A stretch of DNA of 64,000 nt from Erinaceus europaeus (taxonomy: Eukaryota > Chordata > Mammalia > Eulipotyphla > Erinaceidae): positions 82,665,118 through 82,729,117 of the forward strand of contig NC_080172.1 of NCBI RefSeq assembly GCF_950295315.1, written 5' to 3'. Positions 48,301 to 53,502 of this stretch are shown piece after piece. The translations under genes and the position numbers were made by a program. Each line of letters begins with the position of its first letter. The stretch's first letter is position 1. Under the pieces are notes generated by a model, which worked only from the letters and a program-made list of their open reading frames with translations, searched no databases and was not told where the DNA came from.

Positions 48301-50310
48301 GAAAATGGAGAGAAGGGAAAGACAGAGGGGGAGAGAAAGCTAAACACCTGCAGACCTGCTTCACCATTTGGACTCCCCTACAGGTGGGGATCCTTAAGCT
48401 GGTCCTTGCGCTTTGTGCCATGTGTGCTTACCCCGCTGCGCTACCACCCGATCCCCTTCTAATACTTTTTTAATTCCATCTGCGCAAACTGCTGGTATCT
48501 GATAAAAGGTTTGGTATTAAATTATTATACTAGCATTTTAATCAGAGCACTCCTCAGCTCTCACTTATTTTGGTGCTGAGGATTGAACTTGGGACCTAGG
48601 AACCTGAGGCATGAAGTCTTTTACATGAGTTATGCTGTGCAGTTATGGTGTGCTAAGGGATTCTTTAAATAATTGCAGGTGTTGTCCAAGGAATGATAAC
48701 AGGAATTCGGGGACTATGCAATGGTCTGGGGCCAGCTCTTTATGGATTCATTTTCTATATATTCCATGTGGAACTTAAAGAACTGCCAATATCAGGAACA
48801 GACTTGGGAACAAACACAAGTCCGCAGCATCACTTTGAACAGGTAATTCTTCATTCACATGAAAGCAAATGATCTGTACATTTTCTTCATTTCAAACTTT
48901 TTAAAATTAATAAAACTCTTAAAGCACAAGGGACTGTTCTGGATATTTTTATTTTTGAAATTTAAAAAATATTTAAATATAGTTTATCATATTAACCAAT
49001 AGTATTGGTCTTTTTCCATACTACCATCTTTTCCTGAGTCTTATAGTGTTAAGAGCTCTTTTGAATTAAGCCTGCCTTTTTTTTTTTTCCCCTCCAGGGT
49101 TATTGCTGGGCTCGGTGCCTGCACCATGAATCCACCACTCCTGGAGGCCATTTTTTTCCCCCTTTTGTTGCCCTTATCATTATTGCCATTTTTGATGATG
49201 TTCGTTGTTGGATAGGACAGAGAGAAACGGAGAGAGGAGGGAAGACAGAGAGGGGGAGAGAAAGATAGACACCTGCAGACCTGCTTCACTACCTGTGAAG
49301 CGACTCCCCTGCAGGTGGGGAGCCGGGGGCTCCAACTGGGATCCTTATGCCGGTCCCTGCGCTTTGCGCCACATGCGCCCAACCCACAGCGCCACTGCCT
49401 GACCCCCTAAGCCTGCCTTCTTAAGGATGAAGAATCAGTTGGGTGACAGTAAGCCTTGTTCATTTACTTTACTTCACTCCTATAACTGAAAATATTAATG
49501 GCCAATATTATTTTTGCCAATACAAGTAGCTCATCAGTTTTATTTAGCAGAACTCTGCATTATCCTTCTAAAATCTTTTTTTTTTAAATAAGTGAGCCAT
49601 ATAGTTAAAACTGGTGGTTCAAGTTTTTGTTATGAAATTTTGAACTGAAACAGTTCTGACTGCACCTTTTCATGGTTAACAGTAATATGATCTGTTCTTC
49701 ACTTCAGTCATTCGATTTTTAAACAAGGGGAATAGTTATGGGTTCTGATACAGTAGTTATTCAATACACGATAGTGTATACTGCTTGATTTCTTTCTTGA
49801 ATTAAGTGGAGGCTCATGTTTCAACTTTGGTTTGCAAATAGTATATCTTTGCATAATTTTTTGGGGGGGTTCTTTACTATCTTTTGCTCCTGTTTCTATC
49901 TCCATAATTTTAGAGTATGACAGTGCCCAATTTCTTCTGAAAACAATGCTTTTTATGACTGTAATGAAGAAAGAGTTGTCACTGGCAGTCATAGCAACCT
50001 GGTGGTTAACAAATATTTTAGTTGCTGTTACAATATAAACAGTTAATTTCTTCTGTGAGCAAAGAAGGTCCAGTAAAATTCCTAATTATATTTTCTTCCT
50101 CAGAATTCCATCATCCCTGGCCCCCCTTTCCTCTTTGGAGCCTGTTCAGTTCTGCTGGCTCTGCTTGTTGCCTTGTTTATTCCGGAACATACCAATTTAA
50201 GCTTAAGGTCCAGCAGTTGGAGAAAGCACTGTGGCAGTCACAGTCACCCTCACAGTACACAAGCGCCAGGAGAGGCCAAAGAACCTTTACTCCAGGACAC
50301 AAACGTGTGA
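15504..50310 (+). CDS. MFSD14A: MFSD14A (HIAT1), 490-residue MFS-family membrane protein, 12 coding exons
   Basis: Major facilitator superfamily protein of the SLC/MFSD14 branch, transporter-like, substrate not established; mouse loss affects sperm head formation (family knowledge). Coding exons: 15504-15587, 26577-26672, 30504-30566, 31920-32047, 34808-34922, 36901-37119, 37384-37497, 38726-38797, 43360-43472, 46231-46328, 48679-48842, 50104-50310. All introns are GT-AG, all joins keep phase, and the total is 1473 nt. The product shows a Lys-rich cytosolic N-terminus, twelve predicted membrane helices, the MFS loop motif [11 protein letters not shown] after helix 2, a central loop with [14 protein letters not shown], and a hydrophilic His/Ser-rich tail ending PLLQDTNV. 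The start was chosen because [14 protein letters not shown] is the family N-terminus. No frameshift or stop: the gene looks functional. Confidence 0.97.
16221..17036. other. MFSD14A: MFSD14A intron 1, unique part
   Basis: AT-rich intron sequence after the CpG island; no repeat family recognised. Confidence 0.45.
17037..17316 (+). repeat. SINE family A
   Basis: Near-complete; GGCTGTAGTGCAGCGGACAA head, GGTTCGAACCCC B box. Confidence 0.9.
17317..17989. other. MFSD14A intron 1, unassigned
   Basis: AT-rich with no recognisable repeat except short T and AT runs. Confidence 0.4.
17990..18195 (-). repeat. SINE family B
   Basis: Antisense: TTGGATAGAGACAGGTAGAA to AGCCAGGTGCCGCCCCACCC. Confidence 0.88.
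18208..18450 (-). repeat. SINE family A
   Basis: Antisense copy lacking its outermost head (stops at TTTGTGCCATCT). It abuts the family B copy on its left. Confidence 0.88.
18800..18935 (-). repeat. SINE family D
   Basis: Antisense: TTCATGAGAAAGAACCAGAT, GTGCTGCCGGGGATCGAACT, CACTGCGTCACCTCCCGGAC. Confidence 0.85.
19136..19427 (+). repeat. SINE family A inside an L1
   Basis: Complete copy. Its left flank is the target duplication AATGGTGACTT (19124-19134); the matching right copy is at 19708-19718, beyond the second SINE. Confidence 0.9.
19431..19700 (+). repeat. SINE family A in tandem
   Basis: Second sense copy starting GGGAGTCAGGCGGTAGCACA in the A-rich tail of the first. The B-box region is shortened: GGATCCC joins directly to GGCTCCCC. 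Confidence 0.9.
20305..20460 (+). repeat. SINE family B, diverged
   Basis: GGTTGGCAGGTGGCTCATTC, GGTTTGAGCCCC, TTTCATGAGTAGTGCAGTGG. Confidence 0.6.
20461..20748 (+). repeat. SINE family A
   Basis: Complete sense copy, B box GGTTCGAACCCC, tail AATAAATAAAATTAAAAAAA. Confidence 0.92.
21764..22318 (-). pseudogene. L1 ORF2 C-terminal part, frameshifted
   Basis: Two minus-strand frames: 22318-22115 with the cysteine-bearing [18 protein letters not shown], and 22096-21764 with [20 protein letters not shown] and [16 protein letters not shown] frameshift separates the two; another break separates them from the RT part. Confidence 0.85.
22620..24149 (-). pseudogene. L1 ORF2 fragment (reverse transcriptase and beyond), 509 open codons
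   Basis: Encodes RT motifs in order: [46 protein letters not shown], and the catalytic LFADDMIVY. The thumb and connection region follows to a stop at 22620, after which ORF2 sequence resumes in other frames (22318-22115, then 22096-21764 with [14 protein letters not shown]). The usual GCPLSPLLFN motif is two residues short. The endonuclease half is missing, so it cannot be autonomous. Confidence 0.9.
24265..24340 (-). repeat. SINE family A fragment
   Basis: Antisense head only (CCGGGATTCTTAAGCTGGTC to CTACCACCCAGCCCCC), at the broken 5' end of the L1. Confidence 0.7.
24515..24855 (+). repeat. SINE family B followed by family C
   Basis: Family B at about 24515-24712 (GGCTGAGGGAGGCCGTGTCA head, AATAAATATT tail), then family C at 24727-24855 (GGGGTAGATAGCATTATACA, ending AAACAAACAAACAAACAAAA). 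Confidence 0.78.
24856..25526. other. MFSD14A intron 1, unassigned
   Basis: No repeat or exon recognised. Confidence 0.4.
25527..25812 (+). repeat. SINE family B plus an antisense C/D-like fragment
   Basis: Family B sense copy at 25527-25720 (CACATTACAGTGCTCAAGGA). 25750-25812 carries a short antisense fragment (AACCTGAGTCCTTGGAGCCT). Confidence 0.7.
25813..26576. other. MFSD14A intron 1, distal part
   Basis: Unique sequence up to the polypyrimidine tract (26558-26570) and acceptor TTAATAG of exon 2. Confidence 0.5.
26577..26672 (+). CDS. MFSD14A: MFSD14A exon 2 (residues 29-60)
   Basis: First membrane helix ([17 protein letters not shown]). Acceptor TTAATAG|CCT, donor GTG|GTAAGT, phase 0. 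Confidence 0.96.
27123..27245 (+). repeat. SINE family C
   Basis: GGTTTGGGTGGGAGTAGATA head; its CTCTGGTAAA end runs into the TG microsatellite, which probably grew from its tail. Confidence 0.82.
27238..27305. repeat. (TG)n microsatellite
   Basis: Uninterrupted TG for about 33 units, then imperfect TG/TA to about 27325. It lies in MFSD14A intron 2. Confidence 0.95.
27637..27900 (+). repeat. SINE family B, diverged long form
   Basis: GGGGCACAGTGGTGCACTCG head, TTCAAAACTCCAACTTCTAC, with a GCCTGCTGGTGAAAGTGGAT extension. Confidence 0.7.
28262..28450 (-). repeat. SINE family E, antisense
   Basis: TTGTCACTGGGGCTTCACCC, GGCTCATACCTGGGTCCTGT, ACACTATCCAAGTAAGCTAT; the sense relative is at 30690-30890. 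Confidence 0.65.
28700..28835 (-). repeat. SINE family D, decayed
   Basis: TTTATGAATAACACAAGAAA, CACGCTGGTGGTACATGTGA, GAAATGAGCTTGGGACCCTA. Confidence 0.55.
29150..29335 (+). repeat. SINE family B
   Basis: CCAGGTTCAAGCCC B box, CCCCACCTGCAGGGGGGAAC, long CT tract, AATAAATACAATTAAAAAAA. Confidence 0.75.
29430..29585 (+). repeat. Diverged SINE (family C/D type)
   Basis: GGGGAGAAAGCTCATTGGTA head, GAGTTCAGTTCCCAGTAACA, ACATGTACAGGATTGGTGTT. Confidence 0.55.
29586..30503. other. MFSD14A intron 2, distal unique part
   Basis: AT-rich, no repeat recognised. Confidence 0.45.
30504..30566 (+). CDS. MFSD14A: MFSD14A exon 3 (residues 61-81)
   Basis: [20 protein letters not shown]; acceptor TCTCTAG|GTA, donor AAG|GTAAGA, phase 0. 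The shortest coding exon (63 nt). Confidence 0.96.
30690..30890 (+). repeat. SINE family E
   Basis: GTTTGCTTGGATAGTGTGCT, CCAGGTTCGAGTCC B box, ending in GCAGCAGCAACAACAAC. Confidence 0.7.
31048..31367. repeat. SINE family C pair, opposite orientations
   Basis: Sense copy 31048-31165 (GGGAAACAGCATAATAGTTA) and antisense copy 31232-31367 (GTCAGCTCTGGTTTATGGTG to CATAACCATTATGCTATCTA), able to form an inverted pair in the intron 3 transcript. Confidence 0.8.
31555..31760 (+). repeat. SINE family E with (GTGA)n expansion
   Basis: GAGAGCTCTCTGGGTAGGAC, CATGACCCAAATTTGTGCCC, then a tetranucleotide repeat and GGACCCGGGAGTGATGAAAT. Confidence 0.6.
31657..31734. repeat. (GTGA)n microsatellite
   Basis: About 18 units with one imperfection (GAGTTGAGTG near 31710), 186 nt before MFSD14A exon 4. 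Confidence 0.93.
31920..32047 (+). CDS. MFSD14A: MFSD14A exon 4 (residues 82-124, W124 split)
   Basis: Carries the MFS signature loop [15 protein letters not shown] between helices 2 and 3. Acceptor CTCTTAG|GGT, donor TG|GTATGT splitting Trp. Confidence 0.96.
32048..32500. other. MFSD14A intron 4, proximal unique part
   Basis: No repeat recognised up to a long CT/T tract at 32430-32490. Confidence 0.4.
32505..32795 (-). mobile_element. L1 3' end, 5'-truncated
   Basis: Antisense L1 3' UTR and last ORF2 codons (GATCATCCCATATTCATCCT, CTTATCTCACTTAA). Similar to 19740-20060 read in the other direction. Confidence 0.8.
32968..33180 (+). repeat. SINE family C
   Basis: GGGGGGACAGCATAATGGTT head, CCAGGTTCAGTCATCC, AACCAGAGCTGAGCAGTGCT, AAATTAAATTAAATT tail. 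Confidence 0.82.
33185..33810. other. MFSD14A intron 4, middle
   Basis: No SINE core recognised and no exon seen. Confidence 0.35.
33815..33955 (-). repeat. SINE family B fragment
   Basis: Antisense: AGACCGAGAAATTGAGGGGA, ACCAGTTGTGAAGCTTCCCC, CTCAAACCTGGGCCCTTGGC. Confidence 0.75.
34385..34585 (+). repeat. SINE family C
   Basis: GGGTTGGGGAGATAGCATAC head, ACCACCATAAGCCAGACCAG, CATTAAAATAAATAATTTTT tail. Confidence 0.82.
34808..34922 (+). CDS. MFSD14A: MFSD14A exon 5 (residues 124-162)
   Basis: Helix 4 region [20 protein letters not shown] then [14 protein letters not shown]. Acceptor TTCTAG|G, donor CTG|GTATGT. Confidence 0.96.
35141..35356 (-). repeat. SINE family A, internally deleted
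   Basis: Antisense copy; the sequence jumps from CTGCTTCACTGCCTGTG to CCAGTCCTCACAC, losing the B-box region. Confidence 0.85.
35400..35745 (-). repeat. Two decayed SINE family E copies
   Basis: 35400-35610 (CAGAGACTTGAACTTGGGCT, CAAGTGCCCTACCAGGTCAT) and 35645-35745 (GAGATTGAACTTGGGACCTC, CTGCACCATCTGCCC). Confidence 0.55.
35746..36607. other. MFSD14A intron 5, unique part
   Basis: No repeat or exon recognised. Confidence 0.4.
36608..36815 (+). repeat. SINE family B
   Basis: GGGCCAGGTAATGGCATACC head, CACATGTTACTGTGTGCAAG, CTATCCAATAAAATAGAAAT tail. Confidence 0.78.
36901..37119 (+). CDS. MFSD14A: MFSD14A exon 6 (residues 163-235)
   Basis: Longest exon. Helices 5 and 6 ([39 protein letters not shown]) and the cytosolic central loop [19 protein letters not shown]. 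Acceptor TTGCAG|GTT, donor GCA|GTAAGT, phase 0. Confidence 0.96.
37384..37497 (+). CDS. MFSD14A: MFSD14A exon 7 (residues 236-273)
   Basis: Helix 7 ([19 protein letters not shown]). Acceptor TTTCTAG|TCT, donor CAG|GTAAAG, phase 0. Intron 6 is only 264 nt. Confidence 0.96.
37598..37815. repeat. SINE family D (sense) next to family B (antisense)
   Basis: 37598-37690 carries GAATAAAGTGTTGGACTTCA and a GAGGTCCTGAATTTGATCCC B-box region; 37695-37815 is an antisense B fragment. Confidence 0.7.
38106..38390 (+). repeat. SINE family A
   Basis: GGGAGTCGGGAGGTAGTGCA head, AATAAATAAATAAATATATT tail. Confidence 0.9.
38726..38797 (+). CDS. MFSD14A: MFSD14A exon 8 (residues 274-297)
   Basis: [20 protein letters not shown], start of helix 8. 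Acceptor CCTATAG|ATA, donor CAG|GTAAGT, phase 0. Confidence 0.96.
39458..39595 (+). repeat. SINE family C
   Basis: TTCGGGGTACAGCATAACGT head, ACTGTGAGGTCCCAGTGCCC, TCCAGTGCTCTGGAGTC. Confidence 0.7.
39715..39938 (+). mobile_element. Short L1 3' UTR stub with poly(A)
   Basis: CATCCCACAATGATCTTGGG, GGTGGGAATTGTGCGAAGCT, TGTACCCCTCTTATCC, AATAAAAAAC and an A-rich tail with GAAA units. The minus-strand relatives lie at 20938-21130 and 44500-44705. Confidence 0.65.
40252..40420 (-). repeat. SINE family B
   Basis: Antisense: TTGGGTAGAGACAGAATTCA, CTTCACCACTTGTGAAGCTT, AGGTGTGCCAACATCTGGCC. Confidence 0.78.
40421..41355. other. MFSD14A intron 8, unique part
   Basis: No repeat or exon recognised in about 0.9 kb. 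Confidence 0.4.
41360..41690 (+). repeat. SINE family B then family C
   Basis: Family B 41360-41560 (GGGGCCGGGTGGTGGCACAC) and family C 41562-41690 lacking its head. Confidence 0.85.
41925..42185 (-). repeat. SINE family B, long form
   Basis: Antisense copy with GGGTTATTGCTGGGTCCTGG extension, an (AG)n stretch at 42029-42048, and CACTACCACCTAGCC. Confidence 0.78.
42348..42625 (+). repeat. SINE family A, diverged long form
   Basis: GGGGCCCAGGCAGTGGCACA head, GAATCCCGGTTTGAGCCC, GAGCAGTAGATTCATGGTGC extension. Confidence 0.75.
42640..42945 (+). repeat. SINE family C then family E
   Basis: 42640-42745 (GGATCAGCCCCTGACATGCA) and 42775-42945 (GTTCAGTTGGATAGTGTGCT, CACGTTTGAGCCC). Confidence 0.6.
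43234..43292 (-). pseudogene. 5S rRNA pseudogene fragment
   Basis: The minus strand reads AATCTTGTCTGATCCTGGAA then GCTAAGTAAGGTTGGGCCTG then GTTAGTACTTGGCTGGGAGA. This is the central part of 5S rRNA (canonical ATCTCGTCTGATCTCGGAAG, GCTAAGCAGGGTCGGGCCTG, GTTAGTACTTGGATGGGAGA) with a handful of substitutions. Both ends are missing, and the A-block promoter is broken, so it is not expected to be transcribed by Pol III. It ends 67 nt before MFSD14A exon 9. Confidence 0.88.
43360..43472 (+). CDS. MFSD14A: MFSD14A exon 9 (residues 298-335, W335 split)
   Basis: [20 protein letters not shown] (helices 8-9) then WYGFGSEP. Acceptor CTTCCAG|ACG, donor TG|GTAAGT splitting Trp. Confidence 0.96.
43585..43748 (+). 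repeat. SINE family D, best sense copy
   Basis: GGTCCGGGAGGTGGCACAGT head, GAGTTCAATCCCCGGCAGCA, tail AATAAATAAAAATCTTAAAA. Full-length reference for the family in this window. Confidence 0.9.
43797..44015 (+). repeat. SINE family B
   Basis: GGACTGGGTGGTGGCTCACT head, CCGGGTTCAAGTTCC, CCAATAAATAAAATCTTTAA tail. Confidence 0.85.
44146..44419 (-). repeat. SINE family A
   Basis: Complete antisense copy with CGCTGCGCTACAGCCTGACT head complement. Confidence 0.92.
44500..44705 (-). mobile_element. Short L1 3' UTR stub
   Basis: T run, then AGGAGGGGTACAACTCCACA, CCCTCTGGGAGCATGGACCC and GGTCTGGCTTCTGTAATTGC, matching the 3' end of the large L1 at 20950-21140. Confidence 0.65.
45088..45225 (+). repeat. 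SINE family C
   Basis: GGGCCGGAGAGATAGTATAG head, CCTTGATTCAGTTCCTGACA. Confidence 0.7.
45335..45455 (+). mobile_element. Short L1 3' UTR stub
   Basis: GGAGATTGGGTGGTGGGAAT, TGTGTGGAGTTGTACCCCTC, ending in an A/T-rich tail; sense relative of 44500-44705. Confidence 0.6.
45630..46125. repeat. SINE family B sense copy and long-form antisense copy
   Basis: 45630-45825 sense (GGGGCTCAGTGTTGGCACAC), 45870-46125 antisense (CACAGGGTTATTGCTGAGGC to GTGTGCAACCGCCCAACCCC). Together an inverted pair 105 nt upstream of exon 10. Confidence 0.8.
46231..46328 (+). CDS. MFSD14A: MFSD14A exon 10 (residues 335-368)
   Basis: Helix 10, [20 protein letters not shown], then [12 protein letters not shown]. Acceptor GATGACAG|G, donor CAAG|GTGAGT. 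Confidence 0.96.
46485..46622 (-). repeat. SINE family D
   Basis: Antisense: TTCATGAGAAAGATAGGAGA, CATTCTGGTACATGTGGATT, CCACTGTGCCACCTCCCTGA. Confidence 0.8.
46745..47275. repeat. Cluster of decayed family E/D SINE pieces
   Basis: 46745-46920 antisense (CATAGCAAGGCACACACTTA), 46960-47115 sense (GCCATGTGCTTAACCCAAGT, TTGAGTCCAGCCCC), and 47160-47275 antisense (GGGGTTGAACTGGGAGCCTA). Boundaries are approximate. Confidence 0.5.
47780..48004 (+). repeat. SINE family A, B-box deleted
   Basis: GGGAGTCAGGCAGTAGCGCA head; GGATCCCAGG joins directly to GATCGCTTCACAGGCGGTGA. Confidence 0.88.
48022..48465 (-). repeat. SINE family B then long-form family A
   Basis: Family B antisense fragment 48022-48175; family A antisense long form 48186-48465 starting CCTCCAGGGTTATTCCTGGG. 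Confidence 0.85.
48538..48650 (-). repeat. SINE family C, decayed
   Basis: Antisense: ATCAGAGCACTCCTCAGCTC, GAGGATTGAACTTGGGACCT. Confidence 0.65.
48679..48842 (+). CDS. MFSD14A: MFSD14A exon 11 (residues 368-422)
   Basis: [20 protein letters not shown] (helix 11) and the loop with [20 protein letters not shown]. Acceptor TTGCAG|GT, donor CAG|GTAATT. Confidence 0.96.
49079..49407 (-). repeat. SINE family A, long form
   Basis: Complete antisense copy with CTCCAGGGTTATTGCTGGGC extension. Confidence 0.92.
49408..50103. other. MFSD14A intron 11, unique part
   Basis: No repeat recognised up to the acceptor TTCCTCAG. Confidence 0.45.
50104..50310 (+). CDS. MFSD14A: MFSD14A exon 12 (residues 423-490, stop)
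   Basis: Helix 12 ([19 protein letters not shown]) and a hydrophilic tail with [11 protein letters not shown], ending PLLQDTNV then TGA at 50308-50310. Confidence 0.96.
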   Translation, partial: NSIIPGPPFLFGACSVLLALLVALFIPEHTNLSLRSSSWRKHCGSHSHPHSTQAPGEAKEPLLQDTNV

Positions 50311-51455
50311 CGCCTGAAATCAGGAAGACTTTTCTCTCAGCACCCAGGTCTTAGTTTTCACCTATAGTTCTGGATGTACATTCCACTTCCATCTACAATG
50401 TACTTAAAGATTGTTTAAAGAAATGTATCTGCATGAACTCCGTGGGAACTAGAAAAAGAAAGAACTGGACAGTTTTCCAAAGATGTTACAATTTCTTTTT
50501 GAAAAGAAACCTTTTGTTTATTAGCACCAGTTTCTTGCCACTAAGCTGTTTTATTATACATCCTTTAATTAAAAACTATATATGTAACTTCTTAGAAACT
50601 AGCAATGTCTCCGCTACCATTTCCTTCAGGTGTTGAGCTTTAACTCTATTTATGCTGACGTACAGTGTGATAGAGTTACCTAGCATGGTTGTGGGCCAGT
50701 TCATTTTAACATTTTAAAACGTTGAGTCAGATTTTTAATACTGTAAAATCTGTGGTCAAATAATTCAAAGCCTTAATGCAGCTGCACTAGAGAAATGGTA
50801 AATGGATTGTTGGCATTAAAAAAAAGATACAAGAGAATTCTTGTACTAAATTTTGAATCATGTTTCAAGCTTGCTTTTAGTCATTTTATTTTAAATATTA
50901 TTCACTGTTTTTGAAATGAGAAATTATCAGTCATTTAGAATTTAAATTGAGGTATTAAGAGCCTGTAAGTCTCAATGCTGGCTCAAAATATGTTCCCCAG
51001 CTCCTTACACCACTATTCTTTTAATGTTTGCATAATCATAAGAACCTCAACACTTGAACACATATTCTAAAAAATTAAATAGTAAAGCTGGTAGCCTTGA
51101 AAATGTCAATGTGATATCTATATGTAGATAAATATATATAGTGGCCTTTCAGGACTGTCACAGTAACACTTTATTTACAGAGCTAATGTTTGTCCTAAAT
51201 TTTCAGGACCTTAGAGAGAGAGCTTTATACAATTACTGATGTGAATTTCTCTAAAGTGTATATTTTTGTGTCAGTTATATTATTTAAAAAAGTGTTACTT
51301 TGTAAAAATTGTACATAAAGTATTGTATAGTTTACACTGTTTTCATCTTGTGTGTGGTTATTGCTTACTTTTTAAACCTAGAACATTCACTATGGCTAAG
51401 GTCTCAAAAGAAATGTAAATAATCTGTTAATAAAATTAAATATTTTAATGCTTTT
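50311..51455 (+). other. MFSD14A: MFSD14A 3' UTR
   Basis: Repeat-free AT-rich sequence after the stop, to AATAAA at 51429-51434. The absence of SINEs over 1.1 kb fits transcript constraint. Confidence 0.75.
51429..51434 (+). terminator. MFSD14A: MFSD14A poly(A) signal
   Basis: AATAAA followed by a T-rich stretch about 15 nt downstream. Confidence 0.7.
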
Positions 51456-51699
51456 TTTAAAAAAAGAAAGTCTTGATCTGTGACTCTATAGACAGGACCT
51501 GTTTTGGCTTTGTTACCATGATCATTTTTATAGTAACAAATCAAAGCACTATTACCATTTCTCCCTTTGCATTTCTTTTATCTTAAAAAAAAATCATAGA
51601 CAAGAAGATAATGAAAACATTTCATAAATTTAAGTGGAAATACTTAATTTTCAAAGTAGAGGTAATATAGATTAATCCTGTTTTTAAATATTTTAATGC

Positions 51700-53398
51700 C
51701 ATATCCCCCAAATACTTTATTAACAAAGCTCAGTTCACAGGAATACATTAAATGCAACCTTCTGATTATTAACACATGTACAACTTTACACTGCAAAACA
51801 AATCAAAATTTAAGAGGTAGAGCAAAGAATCAGCACACTTAAGTCTGTGTATGTACATTACATATAAACAACATTTTTAGCAAATTGACATCAAAATCAT
51901 CTCCATCCTATCTTGGGCATTCTTACAATTTTCTTTGTATGGATATGCAACATGGTATCTGCACCCCTCTTATACACACACACCAAGAGTTACCTGTATG
52001 CTGCACATCCCTATCCAAAGCCTGTCATGTTTAGTATATTACAAATATTTACAAGAAAACATCCTAATATTGTCCAGAGGATTCTTTCATGATTAGTAAG
52101 TGCTTTCAAGGTACTGTAACCAAATATTCTTACATAGCATACCTTAATGAAGAAAAATATAGTCACTGCCTAATTATGGTTACTAATTTTTAAAAATTAG
52201 GTCCCTATTTTAAGAAAGCTTACAGTTTCAAGAATAAATATTATGACTTCATTTATTATAAAACTTAGCAAAGGCCTGTTTTACCATACTGAATGTCACT
52301 AGTATCTTGAAGTGGTTTTGTCTCATCTGTTACTATGTCCTTAAAGATAATTTTTAAAGAATCACATAAACATTTAAAATTTTTGCAAACAAAAATAGAG
52401 GCTTCATAATACACATCATCTCTGTTGAATGAATGGCTGGCTATCAATAAGAAAACACTCATTCATGGTGAATTTTTTAAACCCTTATCCCCAAGAAGCA
52501 ATTATTTGAAATTTTGTTTCTATGGAAGAAAAGAAAGCTCTCACTTTTCTAACAGACATTTATTTTGCCTATACTTTACTAACCAAATATTAAAATGAAC
52601 CTGTCTTTGATAAGAAAAACAGAATATTCATGATGTTGTATTAAAGATTTTGTACAGTACTAATTTTCAAAAGTTTCACTGCATAACAAAATTAATGAAA
52701 CTGCAATGAGTGAGAAAAGGTAGATGAGATTTCTAGAAGCATTAAAAATCTGTAAATTGTAGCTTAATAACTTAAATCAGTAAAGCACTTCACACCAAAC
52801 TGGTTATGTCCAATTACTGTCCAAGTAATTTTTATATAAATTGATCAAAATTACTTAATAGGCTTTATAATTAAGGTTTTTACAGAAAATGTTTACTTGC
52901 TATGAACAATCCATTTAAGGTAATTTTAAGATTTTTTTTTTTCCCTTTACTGTAAAACATCAATAAGAAAGTTCTCAGGAAAACAAATCACTTTCCCTTA
53001 TAATGCTCAGGTGGCAAATTTAAGACTTCCAATTCTTTGGTTTCATGTTATGTCTGAGCAGACTATTTTACCCAGATATTCAGTATAATTTGAATGTCCC
53101 ATATAAGAATCAACTCATTCCTTACGACTTTTAGAAATATCTAAGAATTTAAAAAAATTTCATACTATTAATTCTGTCAAGCACCAAGTTCATAGATTAA
53201 AAGTATCATTTACTCAGAATTTTCACCCATCTCCAAGAATGGATTCATGTCACAGGTTGACTGTCCATAAACAACAGCAAGAAGGAGGGATCTAACAGTA
53301 GTTCAGATAAACTTTGAAACTTGCCTATTTAGAATTTGATCTATTTTCTAATGACCCAGGTTTCTAAATTTCAATAAAAAGTAAAGATGACATTAGGA
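51700..53398 (-). other. SASS6: SASS6 3' UTR (probable extent)
   Basis: Repeat-free for 1.7 kb beyond the SASS6 stop. The distal limit is set by AATAAA on the minus strand (plus 51716-51721); other TTTATT copies (for example near 52250) could give shorter forms. Confidence 0.6.
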
Positions 53399-53502
53399 TT
53401 AACTGTTGGGAAGCTGCCCAGGGAAATAGGCTGACGATGCAGAAGACAGTCCTGCTGGTTTTGATGTCTGTGATGTCCCCAAAGGGCCATCTTTGTGATG
53501 AT
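53399..53502 (-). CDS. SASS6: SASS6 last coding exon
   Basis: Encodes [20 protein letters not shown] and the terminal [11 protein letters not shown]; stop TAA at plus 53399-53401. Its acceptor splits an Asp codon. Confidence 0.95.
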
